Origin: Chromatiaceae bacterium
GTDB lineage: Bacteria > Pseudomonadota > Gammaproteobacteria > Chromatiales > Chromatiaceae
Length of the DNA: 64,000 nucleotides
Assembly: GCA_024235255.1 (NCBI GenBank)
Contig: JACKMT010000004.1
Location: 434,001 to 498,000 of the forward strand
Reading direction: 5' to 3'
Within the stretch, counting starts at the first letter, position 1, and each line of letters starts with the position of its first letter. The notes under the pieces are model-generated. The model was not told the origin of the DNA and searched no databases. It was given only the letters and a program-made list of their open reading frames with translations. Below, one piece after another: positions 16,906 through 24,750 of the stretch. The position numbers and the translations under genes were made by a program.

Positions 16906-17853
16906 TTGGTTAGTCTGATAGAAGATTACGGCCGGATAGCCGAGCTCTGCGCGGCAGCTGATGCCAGTCAGGGTGTAGCAGCCTTGGGCGGCTGCCTTGC
17001 ACGGTTTTTTCCGGATTGGCAGTTCAGCTATGTCCTGACGCGCGGCGGATGGCACCGCTTGGGCGGCGTCGTCGATGCGGACTATCGTCGGGTCAGCGAC
17101 AACATCTTGCACTGGGCGGAAAGTGCGTCGGGCGGGAATGTGGAGGCGCTGGTGGCGGACTATCTGGACTCAGGCTTTTTTGCCACCCATCTGGCCGGTA
17201 AAACGCACTACTTCACCGCCCCCACCGGCGACGGACCGAGTGACTTCGTGCAGCTGGAAATCGAGGAGTTGCAAGAGGTACTGGACCGCCCTCTGGTGGC
17301 GCGGGACTGGTTTCCGGACAACATGGAGGAGTTTCTCGATCCGTTGGATTATCCGCGCCTCGAACCGGAACCGGTCGGCCCGGCCAGCTATCTCTTCCGC
17401 CGCATCACACCAATCTCCGGGTTGCTGGAGAGGCGCGACGACACAAGCCAACGGAAGACCAATCTGCGCCGTTTTTTCCGGGACTGGGAGGGCAGCAGCG
17501 CGTGTGACGGAGAACACTTCTGCCGCCACTGGGTGCTGGCACTGCAGGAGTATGTGGACAGCCATAACGAGCATCATTTGAATGCGAAGCCGATCAGCAC
17601 CTACTCCGGCAAACTACCCGATCTCCCCAGGGGCGGGTTGCTTCGAGGGGCGGAATTGGCCAATGCGCTGCATGCATACGATCGTGAATTCGGTTTTCCG
17701 TTCGCCTGGTTTTTTATCATGCTGAGCCGTAAATCGGCCAACTATACGCTGGCGCAGGCGGTGCTGCGCGATCAGCAGGGTGCCTACGATTATCTGGCCG
17801 CCAGGGATCTGAAGGTGCTGAGGCGTTGGGAGGAGCGGCCATATAGCGTTTGA
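16906..17853 (+). CDS. Conserved nif-linked protein of unknown function
   Basis: I do not recognise a named domain in these 315 residues. The protein looks soluble, with no signal peptide or membrane span, and is rich in aromatic and acidic residues. It begins at TTG (16906) with GGAAG upstream, since no ATG or GTG fits better. It follows the nafY-like gene by 27 bases, so it is probably the last gene of the nifHDKT transcript. Azotobacter also has an unnamed gene at this place after nifY, which may be its counterpart. Function is unknown. Confidence 0.8.
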   Translation: MVSLIEDYGRIAELCAAADASQGVAALGGCLARFFPDWQFSYVLTRGGWHRLGGVVDADYRRVSDNILHWAESASGGNVEALVADYLDSGFFATHLAGKTHYFTAPTGDGPSDFVQLEIEELQEVLDRPLVARDWFPDNMEEFLDPLDYPRLEPEPVGPASYLFRRITPISGLLERRDDTSQRKTNLRRFFRDWEGSSACDGEHFCRHWVLALQEYVDSHNEHHLNAKPISTYSGKLPDLPRGGLLRGAELANALHAYDREFGFPFAWFFIMLSRKSANYTLAQAVLRDQQGAYDYLAARDLKVLRRWEERPYSV

Positions 17854-17880
17854 ACCTGCCGCAAACAGGTGCTCACTCCC

Positions 17881-18594
17881 TCACCAGTCAATCGCCTCTC
17901 CGTGCCTGAAGAACCCCCCGCTCGGCCCGTCAGCGGGGAGCGTCGCGGCCCAGACGATGCCGGCAGCGCCTTCCTCACAGGTCAGCGGCGCCTCAGCACC
18001 GCCCATTGCCGTCTTCACCCAGCCGGGACAGACGGAGTTGATTTTGACGTTGGAGTTTCGCCATTCGTCGGCCAAGATCCGGGTGATGGCGTTCAGCGCC
18101 GTCTTGGAGAGGCGATATCCCGGACAACCGCCGTTCATCTCGCTGAGCTGTCCCATGCCGGAGGAGACGTTCACCACGCGGCCGCGGTTATTCATCAGCG
18201 GCAGCAACAGCTGGCAGAGGCGCAACGGGCCGAGCGTGTTGGTCTCGAATCCCGTGCGAATGGTCTCCAGGTCGGCATCGGCGGCGGCACTCTGGCCGCT
18301 GTCGGGTGCCGGATCCGGAAAGATACCCGCATTGTTGACCAGCACTTCCGGGCAGATGCCGTTGCTGCGCAGGTAGGCTGCAAACTGCTGCAGCGACGTC
18401 TCGCTGGTGACGTCCAGACGGTGAAAATTGACCTCCAGTCCCTCCGCCTGCAATGCAGCGGCCGCGTCGCTGCCTGCCGCCTCCCGGCGCGCTGTCAGGA
18501 TAACCCGGTAACCTCGCTGAGCGAGTTGACGGCAGGTCTCGTAGCCCAGACCGCGGTAAGCGCCGGTGACGATGGCAACTGGCTTTTCGGGCAT
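17881..18594 (-). CDS. Short-chain dehydrogenase/reductase (SDR)
   Basis: This is a classical SDR of 237 residues: the Rossmann cofactor site TGAYRGLG (residues 10-17), the NNAG motif, the catalytic serine in NVSSGMG and the YxxxK pair in YRLSK. It resembles carbonyl-reductase-like SDRs that use NADPH; the substrate is unknown. It is oriented against the nif genes and separates the nifHDKT-nafY block from nifENX. A tail-to-tail junction of 27 bases with the upstream gene shows no clear terminator. No nif-type promoter precedes it, so it is probably not part of the regulon. Confidence 0.9.
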   Translation of the reverse strand: MPEKPVAIVTGAYRGLGYETCRQLAQRGYRVILTARREAAGSDAAAALQAEGLEVNFHRLDVTSETSLQQFAAYLRSNGICPEVLVNNAGIFPDPAPDSGQSAAADADLETIRTGFETNTLGPLRLCQLLLPLMNNRGRVVNVSSGMGQLSEMNGGCPGYRLSKTALNAITRILADEWRNSNVKINSVCPGWVKTAMGGAEAPLTCEEGAAGIVWAATLPADGPSGGFFRHGEAIDW

Positions 18595-18811
18595 GTTTCT
18601 CTCCTCAATGTTGTTTTACTGACCCTGGACCGGGATCTCTCGGTTACTGATCGATACAAACCCAAGTGGGGCGGATCGCGACAGGGGCACCGCCGCCAGC
18701 CACCCCTCGAACTACCCCGCGGCCCGAGACGCAAGTCTGAAGCAAAGTATAGCGCGCCTAGGATCATCGTATTTTTTACGGCCGGTCGCAGTTCCTTCAA
18801 TACCCATTATT

Positions 18812-18827
18812 TGTCGCAAATGCGACA
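18812..18827. promoter_or_regulatory. NifA upstream activator site of nifE
   Basis: TGTCGCAAATGCGACA is a perfect TGT-N10-ACA, and its inner bases also form a full palindrome. It lies 45 bases upstream of the nifE -24 element. Confidence 0.85.
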
Positions 18828-18870
18828 TGGGATATTTTGAAAAATATCGAAAATTCAATGAGCTGGGAAA

Positions 18871-18886
18871 TGGCATGTCGATTGCA
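18871..18886 (+). promoter_or_regulatory. Sigma-54 promoter of nifENX
   Basis: TGGCATGTCGATTGCA has GG at 18872-18873 and GC at 18884-18885. Transcription should begin near 18897. This rules out nifE starts upstream of that point. Confidence 0.85.
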
Positions 18887-18923
18887 GTATCAACTGAAAA
18901 GGCAACTGGAGCCATGCCACCGA

Positions 18924-20438
18924 ATGAAACAGAGAGAGCTGAGTGCGCTGCTGGACGAGCCGGCGTGTGCCCATAATCAGAAGTCTAAATCCGGCTGCGC
19001 CAGACCGAAGCCCGGTGCCACGGCCGGCGGCTGCGCCTTCGACGGCGCGCAGATTGCGCTGCTGCCGATTGCCGATGTCGCGCATATCGTACACGGTTCG
19101 ATCGCCTGCGCCGGCAGCTCCTGGGACAATCGGGGCACCCGTTCCAGCGGGCCGCGTCTGTTTCGCATCGGCATGACTACCGACCTGACGGAGCAGGACA
19201 TCATTATGGGCCGCAGCGAGAAGCGCCTGTTTCACTCCATCAGGCAAGCCATTGAAGATTACCGTCCCGCCGCGGTCTTCGTTTACAACACCTGCGTGCC
19301 GGCGCTGATTGGGGACGATATCGAGGCGGTGTGCAAAGCGGCGGCGGAGCGTTGGCATACGCCGGTGGTGCCGGTGGATGCAGCCGGATTCTACGGCACC
19401 AAGAATCTGGGCAACCGCATTGCCGGCGAGGCCATGGTCAGGCATGTCTGCGGTACGCGCGAACCCGACCCGCTGCCGGAGAACGCCCGGTCGACGGGGC
19501 ACCAGATTCACGACATCGCGCTGATCGGCGAGTACAACATTGCCGGGGAGCTTTGGCACGTGCTGCCGCTGCTGGATGAGTTGGGATTACGGGTGCTCTG
19601 CACCCTCTCCGGCGATGCGCGCTATCGCGAGGTCCAGACCATGCACCGCTCCCAAGTCAATATGATGGTTTGCTCCAAGGCGATGGTCAACGTCGCGCGC
19701 AAACTGCAGGAGGCTTTCGGCACGCCCTGGTTCGAAGGCAGCTTTTACGGAGTGCACGACGTCTCCCGGGCGTTGCGCAATTTTGCCGGTCTGATCGGCG
19801 ATCCGGATCTGACCCGGCGCAGCGAAGCGTTGATCGCACGCGAAGAGGGCCGCATCGGCGAAGCGTTGGCACCCTGGCGGGCAAAACTGCACGGCAGAAA
19901 AGTGCTGCTCTACACCGGCGGCGTCAAGTCCTGGTCGGTCATCGCCGCGCTGCAGGAGCTGGGTATGGAGGTGGTCGCTACCGGCACCAAGAAATCCACC
20001 GAAGAGGACAAGGCGCGCATCCGCGAGTTGATGGGAGAGGATGCGGTCATGCTGGATGACGGCAACCCGCGCGCACTGATCGACATGGTGCACGACTGCG
20101 GCGTGGATGTGCTGATCGCCGGCGGCCGCAATATGTACACGGCGCTGAAGGCGCGCATCCCGTTTCTCGACATCAATCAGGAGCGCGAGTTCGGTTATGC
20201 CGGCTACCGCGGCATGCTGGAGTTGGCGCGCCAGCTGCTGCAGACCATCGAGAGTCCGGTGTGGCCGGCGGTGCGGCGCAGGGCACCCTGGACAAGTCGC
20301 CACGTTTTGCCCGGCGGAGAGGGAGGCTCCGGCGAACCTGCCGCCAGGGATGGCGGGGCCGGGCCGTATTCACACGCCGCTGCAGCCGTCAGCGCCTCTG
20401 CTACTGTGGCTGGTGCGAAGATGAGCGGGGTGAGCTGA
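18924..20438 (+). CDS. nifE: FeMo-cofactor scaffold protein NifE
   Basis: NifE and NifN form the scaffold where NifB-co is matured with Mo and homocitrate. Conserved parts include the N-terminal LLDEPACAHN, GGCAFDGAQIALLPI, CAGSSWDNRG and the YNTCVPALIGDD region. The open frame reaches back to 18837, but the sigma-54 promoter lies inside that stretch, so the ATG at 18924 is the plausible start (504 residues) and gives the normal NifE N-terminus. A low-complexity Ala/Gly/Pro-rich tail of about 35 residues follows the domain and is longer than usual. Confidence 0.95.
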   Translation: MKQRELSALLDEPACAHNQKSKSGCARPKPGATAGGCAFDGAQIALLPIADVAHIVHGSIACAGSSWDNRGTRSSGPRLFRIGMTTDLTEQDIIMGRSEKRLFHSIRQAIEDYRPAAVFVYNTCVPALIGDDIEAVCKAAAERWHTPVVPVDAAGFYGTKNLGNRIAGEAMVRHVCGTREPDPLPENARSTGHQIHDIALIGEYNIAGELWHVLPLLDELGLRVLCTLSGDARYREVQTMHRSQVNMMVCSKAMVNVARKLQEAFGTPWFEGSFYGVHDVSRALRNFAGLIGDPDLTRRSEALIAREEGRIGEALAPWRAKLHGRKVLLYTGGVKSWSVIAALQELGMEVVATGTKKSTEEDKARIRELMGEDAVMLDDGNPRALIDMVHDCGVDVLIAGGRNMYTALKARIPFLDINQEREFGYAGYRGMLELARQLLQTIESPVWPAVRRRAPWTSRHVLPGGEGGSGEPAARDGGAGPYSHAAAAVSASATVAGAKMSGVS

Positions 20439-20441
20439 ATC

Positions 20442-21848
20442 ATGGCCGAGATCATCAAACGCAACAAGGCGCTCTCGGTCAGCCCGTTGAAGGCGAGTCA
20501 GAGCATCGGCGCGGCGCTCGCCTTTCTCGGCTTTCAGCGCGCCATACCGATGCTGCACGGCTCCCAGGGGTGCAGCGCGTTCGGCAAGATCTTTTTCGTG
20601 CGCCACTTCCGCGAACCGATTCCGCTGCAGACCACTGCGATGGATCAGATCACCACGGTGATGGGATCGGAGGAGAGCGTGATCGAAGGGTTGAAGACGA
20701 TCGCCGAAAAGAGCCGGCCGGCGTTGATCGGCATTCCCACCACCGGGCTCTCCGAGACCCAGGGCAGCGATCTGCAGCTGGCGGTCAGGGAGTTTCGCCG
20801 CAGATACCCGGAATACGCTGCAATCCCGGTGGTGCCGGTATCCACTCCGGACTATGTCGGCTGTCTCGAAACCGGATTTGCCAAAGCGGTGGAGGCGATC
20901 ATCGAAACCTGTGTCAAGGATGTCCGGGATACGCGCCCCCAACCGAGCCGCTGCCAGATCAATGTACTGACCGGTTCATGTCTGACACCGGGAGATCTGG
21001 AGGAGCTGAAGGAGATCATCGACTCTTTCGGCATGCATCCGCTGCTGCTGCCGGACCTGTCGGATTCGCTCGACGGCCACCTGGTCGAACAGGATTTTTC
21101 GCCGCTGACCATCGGCGGCACCGCGGTATCGGAGTTGCGCAATCTGCACGATGCGGTGGCGACGCTGGTGGTCGGACGTTCGCTGGACAAGGCTGCCGAC
21201 CGGCTCAAACAGCTGACGGCTGTGCCCACCATTCGCTTCGACCACTTGATGGGACTGGATGCGGTCGACCGCTTAATCGATACGCTGCAGTGGATCTCGG
21301 GTAAACCGGTGCCGCAGAAGCTGGAGCGGCAGCGTGCGCAGCTGCAGGACGCCATGCTCGACTGCCACTTCACGCTGGGCGGCGCCCGCGTGGCCGTCGC
21401 CGCCGATCCGGATCTGCTCAACGGATTCAGTCATCTGTTGGCCGGTGTCGGTGCAAAAACGGCGGTGGCGGTGGCACCGGTCAATGCACCGGTGCTGACT
21501 CATGTTGCCGCAGCCGAAGTGAAAATCGGCGATCTCGAAGACCTGGAGAGGCTCTCCCGCAATGTCGGCATCGATCTGCTGCTCTCCAACTCCCACGCCG
21601 TGGAGAGCGCGAAGCGGCTCGGTGTTCCGCTGCTGCGCGCCGGTTTTCCGCAGTTCGACACGCTGGGCGGCTACCAGAAAACCTGGATCGGCTACCGTGG
21701 CTCGCGTCAGGCGCTGTTCGATCTGGCGAACATCGTGCTGTCGCTGGAGAAAGGAGAGATCCACCCCTACCGCTCCATCTACTCGCAGAAGCAGGAGGCA
21801 ACGCATGATACTGCAGCGGCGGCTGCAACTGGCGGCAGGTCGCACTGA
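20442..21848 (+). CDS. nifN: FeMo-cofactor scaffold protein NifN
   Basis: NifN is the NifK-like partner of NifE. Typical features are MLHGSQGCSAFGKIFFVRHFREP near residue 37, TTGLSETQGSD, and the VPVSTPDYVGCLETGF segment. The length of 468 residues is normal. It starts 3 bases after nifE, and the nifX gene begins inside its 3' end, so the three are translationally linked. The C-terminal 12 residues are Ala/Thr-rich and lie outside the fold. Confidence 0.96.
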   Translation: MAEIIKRNKALSVSPLKASQSIGAALAFLGFQRAIPMLHGSQGCSAFGKIFFVRHFREPIPLQTTAMDQITTVMGSEESVIEGLKTIAEKSRPALIGIPTTGLSETQGSDLQLAVREFRRRYPEYAAIPVVPVSTPDYVGCLETGFAKAVEAIIETCVKDVRDTRPQPSRCQINVLTGSCLTPGDLEELKEIIDSFGMHPLLLPDLSDSLDGHLVEQDFSPLTIGGTAVSELRNLHDAVATLVVGRSLDKAADRLKQLTAVPTIRFDHLMGLDAVDRLIDTLQWISGKPVPQKLERQRAQLQDAMLDCHFTLGGARVAVAADPDLLNGFSHLLAGVGAKTAVAVAPVNAPVLTHVAAAEVKIGDLEDLERLSRNVGIDLLLSNSHAVESAKRLGVPLLRAGFPQFDTLGGYQKTWIGYRGSRQALFDLANIVLSLEKGEIHPYRSIYSQKQEATHDTAAAAATGGRSH

Positions 21849-22290
21849 GGTGCAGTGGATGACCACCGCACTGAAGGTGGCTTTTGCCACCAGCGACATG
21901 CGGCACGTTGACCAGCATTTCGGCGCGGCGCAGGCATTTGCCCTCTATGCGGTAACTCCGCAGCAGGCGCGTTTTATCGCAGCGGTGGCGTTCAGCGAAC
22001 TGACGATGGACGGCAACGAAGCGAAGCTGTCGGCAAAGATCGATGCACTGCATGAGTGCATTGCGGTCTACAGCCAGGCGGTCGGCGCGTCGGCGATCGG
22101 GCAACTGCGAGCCGCAGGTATTCAGCCGGTAAAGGTCGCATCCGGCAGCGACATCCGCGAACTGATCGCAGCGCTGCAGCTTGCGTTGCGGCAGGGACCG
22201 GTCGGCTGGCTGGCGAAAGCCATTGTCGGTCCCATGCCGGCGAATCCGGCCCGCTTCGACGAGATGGAAGCGCAGGGCTGGGAGGAGTAG
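21805..22290 (+). CDS. nifX: Cofactor carrier NifX
   Basis: NifX shuttles NifB-co and the VK cluster between NifB and NifEN. The 161-residue protein has the NifX domain beginning LKVAFATSDM with the motif DQHFGAAQAFALY. The ATG at 21805 has a strong AGGAGG site and overlaps nifN by 44 bases. The first 20 or so residues are an extension before the domain, so a start at a later ATG (MTTALKVAF, at 21859) is also possible. Confidence 0.93.
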   Translation: MILQRRLQLAAGRTEVQWMTTALKVAFATSDMRHVDQHFGAAQAFALYAVTPQQARFIAAVAFSELTMDGNEAKLSAKIDALHECIAVYSQAVGASAIGQLRAAGIQPVKVASGSDIRELIAALQLALRQGPVGWLAKAIVGPMPANPARFDEMEAQGWEE

Positions 22291-22296
22291 AGAGCT

Positions 22297-22782
22297 GTGC
22301 TTGAAACATCAGCGCGTGTAATCGAGACAGACGACGGCCGGCGGTGGCTGGAGACGCGGCCGCGCAGCGCCTGCGCAGGTTGCCGCAGCGACGGCTGTTC
22401 GGCGGCGCTGCTGGCGGAGTTTTTTTCGACCGGAAGAAACCGCTTTCCACTGGAGGCCGGGTGTGATCTGCAAGCGGGGGAAGAGGTGGTGATCGGCATC
22501 CCCGATGAACTGTTGCTGCGGGCCTCGGTGTGGGCATATCTGGTGCCGCTGGCGGTGATGATACCGGCCGTGGCCGCAGCTGCACGGCTGGGCGCCGGCG
22601 AAGGCTGGCAATGCCTCTGCGCCGTCGGCGGGTTGGCGGTCGGTTTGCTGCTGGTGCGCGGCATCGTCGGCCGCAGGTTGCCGCAGCAGCGGCTCAAACC
22701 AAGGTTACTGCGGGTGGCGGGAGCGGCGGCCACGGAGTTGTGCCAACCGCAGCCATTGCCAGCGGACGAGCTGGCGCAGTGA
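22297..22782 (+). CDS. RseC/MucC-type membrane protein in the nif operon
   Basis: The protein has an N-terminal cytoplasmic part with cysteines spaced as CAGCRSDGC, then two hydrophobic segments (about residues 75-95 and 105-122), the pattern of the RseC family (SoxR-reducing system or sigma-E modulation). The start is GTG at 22297. It lies between nifX and the DUF269 gene and its stop overlaps a possible downstream ATG (TGATG), so it is co-transcribed with nif genes. RseC proteins often accompany Rnf electron-transport complexes. A role in electron supply or cluster repair here is inference. Confidence 0.8.
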   Translation: MLETSARVIETDDGRRWLETRPRSACAGCRSDGCSAALLAEFFSTGRNRFPLEAGCDLQAGEEVVIGIPDELLLRASVWAYLVPLAVMIPAVAAAARLGAGEGWQCLCAVGGLAVGLLLVRGIVGRRLPQQRLKPRLLRVAGAAATELCQPQPLPADELAQ

Positions 22783-22814
22783 TGTCTGTTGATGAAAGTA
22801 CCAAGGAGTCGAAA

Positions 22815-23288
22815 ATGAGCGAAGCCGCGTTAACGATCAGTCGTGAAGATCCGGTGCTGGAGACCGATTTCGTCAGGGAGATGGTGCGCCAGATGCGTGC
22901 CGTCGACACCTACGGCAGCTACGACAGCTGGTCGTCGGAGCAGATACTGGATCCGTTTGTGTTGACCAAGGAACGGCAGCGGGAGATCCCGGTGGTGGGA
23001 GATCCGGATGAGATCACCCTCTCCCGTGTCAAGGCTTTCTACAACGCCATTTCGGCGCTGATCGAAAAGGAGTGCGGCCTGATGGCGGTGCCGCTGCTCA
23101 ATCTGACCCATGAGGGCTTCGGCCGGGCGTTGATCACCGTTGGCAAACTGGTGGTTATGGACCGCACGCTGCGCGATGTGCACCGCTTCGGTTTTGCTTC
23201 GCTGTCGAAGATGAAGGACGAGGGCGACAAGCTGCTGTCGGTGGCGTTGGAGATCATTGGGCAGCACCCCAAGGTGGCGGGGATGTAG
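22815..23288 (+). CDS. NifX-associated protein (DUF269)
   Basis: This 157-residue protein fits the family that almost always follows nifX (DUF269), with the conserved MRAVDTYGSYDSW segment and the FGRALITVGKLVVMDRTLRDVHRFGF block. Its function is not established, although it is linked to cofactor synthesis by position. The ATG at 22815 with AAGGAG is chosen over the ATG at 22782, which overlaps the upstream stop and lacks a ribosome site. Confidence 0.92.
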   Translation: MSEAALTISREDPVLETDFVREMVRQMRAVDTYGSYDSWSSEQILDPFVLTKERQREIPVVGDPDEITLSRVKAFYNAISALIEKECGLMAVPLLNLTHEGFGRALITVGKLVVMDRTLRDVHRFGFASLSKMKDEGDKLLSVALEIIGQHPKVAGM

Positions 23289-23322
23289 TTGCCCGCCGGT
23301 GGCATGCGTTGAGAGCCAAGAG

Positions 23323-23538
23323 ATGAGAGAAGAAGAGATCAAAGCGATGCAGAAAGCGGCCAGAAAAGCCAAGCGAATCGCCAGCGAGAAGGCGGGTGAG
23401 CTGCATGACCTGGTCGAGGAGCGGCTACCTGCCGCATATGAAGAGATCCCGGCAATTGCGCAGGCCGCTTACGCTGCCTGCAAAGCCTGGTCCGAAGCGG
23501 ACGCCGCCTGCCGGGCGGCGGAAGCGGAAACCGGCTGA
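23323..23538 (+). CDS. CCE_0567-family metalloprotein (DUF683)
   Basis: The 71-residue, mostly helical and strongly charged protein matches the small nif-associated DUF683 family, described as a helical metal-binding protein in cyanobacteria. It consistently lies beside the DUF269 gene in nif clusters. Helical repeats rich in Ala, Lys and Glu fill the whole length. Role unknown. The ATG at 23323 is selected because it gives the family N-terminus (MREEEIKAM). Confidence 0.88.
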   Translation: MREEEIKAMQKAARKAKRIASEKAGELHDLVEERLPAAYEEIPAIAQAAYAACKAWSEADAACRAAEAETG

Positions 23539-23548
23539 GGAGTCTGCA

Positions 23549-23881
23549 ATGAGTGTAATAACTGGTGTGACGCGAGGTGGCGAGAGCTATACCCCAGCCT
23601 TTGTGATGGAGATCGATCAGGCCCACTGCATCGGCTGCGGCCGCTGCTTCAAGGTTTGTCCGCGCGACGTGTTCGACCTGATCGAACGCGAGGATGTCGC
23701 TGGGCTGGAGGCGGATGACGACGAAGATGACGACTATGGCGACGATGACGACGGTTTCTCCGATGACACGGCGATGGTCATGAGTATCAAAAACGCGATG
23801 GATTGCATCGGCTGCGGATCCTGCGCGCGCATCTGCCCGAAGAGCTGCTTCACTCACGAGGCGCAGCCCGCAGCTGCCTGA
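23549..23881 (+). CDS. fdxB: Nif-specific ferredoxin III (FdxB)
   Basis: The 110-residue ferredoxin has two cluster motifs, CIGCGRCFKVCP and CIGCGSCARICPKSC, separated by a long acidic linker rich in Asp (about residues 55-75), a trait of this family. It probably passes electrons to nitrogenase or to cofactor synthesis. TGAGGAG precedes the ATG. It ends the nifENX transcript and is followed within 7 bases by a transposon-like inverted-repeat element. Confidence 0.94.
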   Translation: MSVITGVTRGGESYTPAFVMEIDQAHCIGCGRCFKVCPRDVFDLIEREDVAGLEADDDEDDDYGDDDDGFSDDTAMVMSIKNAMDCIGCGSCARICPKSCFTHEAQPAAA

Positions 23882-23891
23882 GCGGGGCTAA

Positions 23892-24131
23892 CCCGGATAT
23901 TTCATGAAGGCGGGCAGCATGTTTGAAAAACGTTTAGTTTTTAAATGTTACGTGAGTATCGTACGTTTTTATAACAGTACAGTTTGTCCTATTCGGTTTC
24001 AGGTCGCCTGTGCCGTCACATTTTGCCCGATCTCCCTCAAACCATAGCGACGGCTATGCTTATTCGGGCGATCGAACAAACTGCTTAGGCACAACCGCCC
24101 TGAATCCCGAATCCTTCATGAAATATCCGGG
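23892..24131. mobile_element. 240-bp MITE-like element, copy A
   Basis: The ends are perfect 19-base inverted repeats (CCCGGATATTTCATGAAGG at 23892-23910, its complement at 24113-24131). The direct repeat CTAA flanks both sides (23888-23891 and 24132-24135), which looks like a 4-base target duplication. It has no coding capacity. A second copy in the opposite orientation lies at 46658-46899, flanked by CTAG. Both copies contain the palindrome CATAGC-GACG-GCTATG. The CTAR target resembles that of some IS5-family elements, but no parent element is present here. Confidence 0.9.
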
Positions 24132-24211
24132 CTAAGCTCGCCAGTGCGGCGTACAAACCGTTTTCGTTGCCGGTATAATCTGCTCCTCCGCGTTTTGAAT
24201 CCGGTGAAAAG

Positions 24212-24589
24212 ATGCTGGATCTGGTCTTCGTCTATGGCACCCTGCGCCGTGGCGGTGTCAATCATTACCTGCTGAAAGATGCAATGTTGTGCGGCGGGCA
24301 TGTCACGCCGGCGCGGTACCGGATGCTGCACCTGGGCGCCTACCCAGGCGTGGTGGAGGGCGGCGCAACCGCCATCGTCGGCGAGGTCTACCGGGTGACG
24401 CGCAGGCAGTTCGCCGCGCTCGATCGGCTGGAGGCCTATCCGCGCCTATACGACAGAAAGCTGATCGACACCCCCTGGGGCAGGGCCTGGATCTATCTCT
24501 ACCTGGGTCCACGCCGTGACCGGGCGGTGCTCCCCGACGGCGACTGGTCGGGCAAGAGCCGGCGCCGCGGTCCGTTTTCGCTGTATTGA
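24212..24589 (+). CDS. Gamma-glutamylcyclotransferase-like protein (AIG2/YtfP family)
   Basis: The 125-residue protein begins with the family signature VFVYGTLRRGG (residues 5-15) and has the acidic residue in RLEAYPRLYDR where the catalytic glutamate usually lies. Relatives act on gamma-glutamyl peptides or amines, but many have no proven activity. A -10-like TATAAT lies at 24174-24179, about 30 bases before the start. It stands alone between the MITE and the next gene and is not obviously part of the nif regulon. Confidence 0.85.
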   Translation: MLDLVFVYGTLRRGGVNHYLLKDAMLCGGHVTPARYRMLHLGAYPGVVEGGATAIVGEVYRVTRRQFAALDRLEAYPRLYDRKLIDTPWGRAWIYLYLGPRRDRAVLPDGDWSGKSRRRGPFSLY

Positions 24590-24750
24590 GATGACTTGCG
24601 CTGACCTTCGCTTATCTGCAGCAGGAGTTGTTGCGAATTAAGCCAAAGGGCAAGGCCGGATCTCCGAACAAGATTCCGTTCTGCTTTGGGCAGGCAACCT
24701 GGGGGCAGTAGCAGAGTGGCAGGAGGAGGTGCCTGACATGATCTACGCGA

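Noticed and set aside
17869..18840. 323-codon plus-strand frame opposite the SDR gene
   Set aside because: The SDR gene shows all catalytic motifs; this frame shows none.
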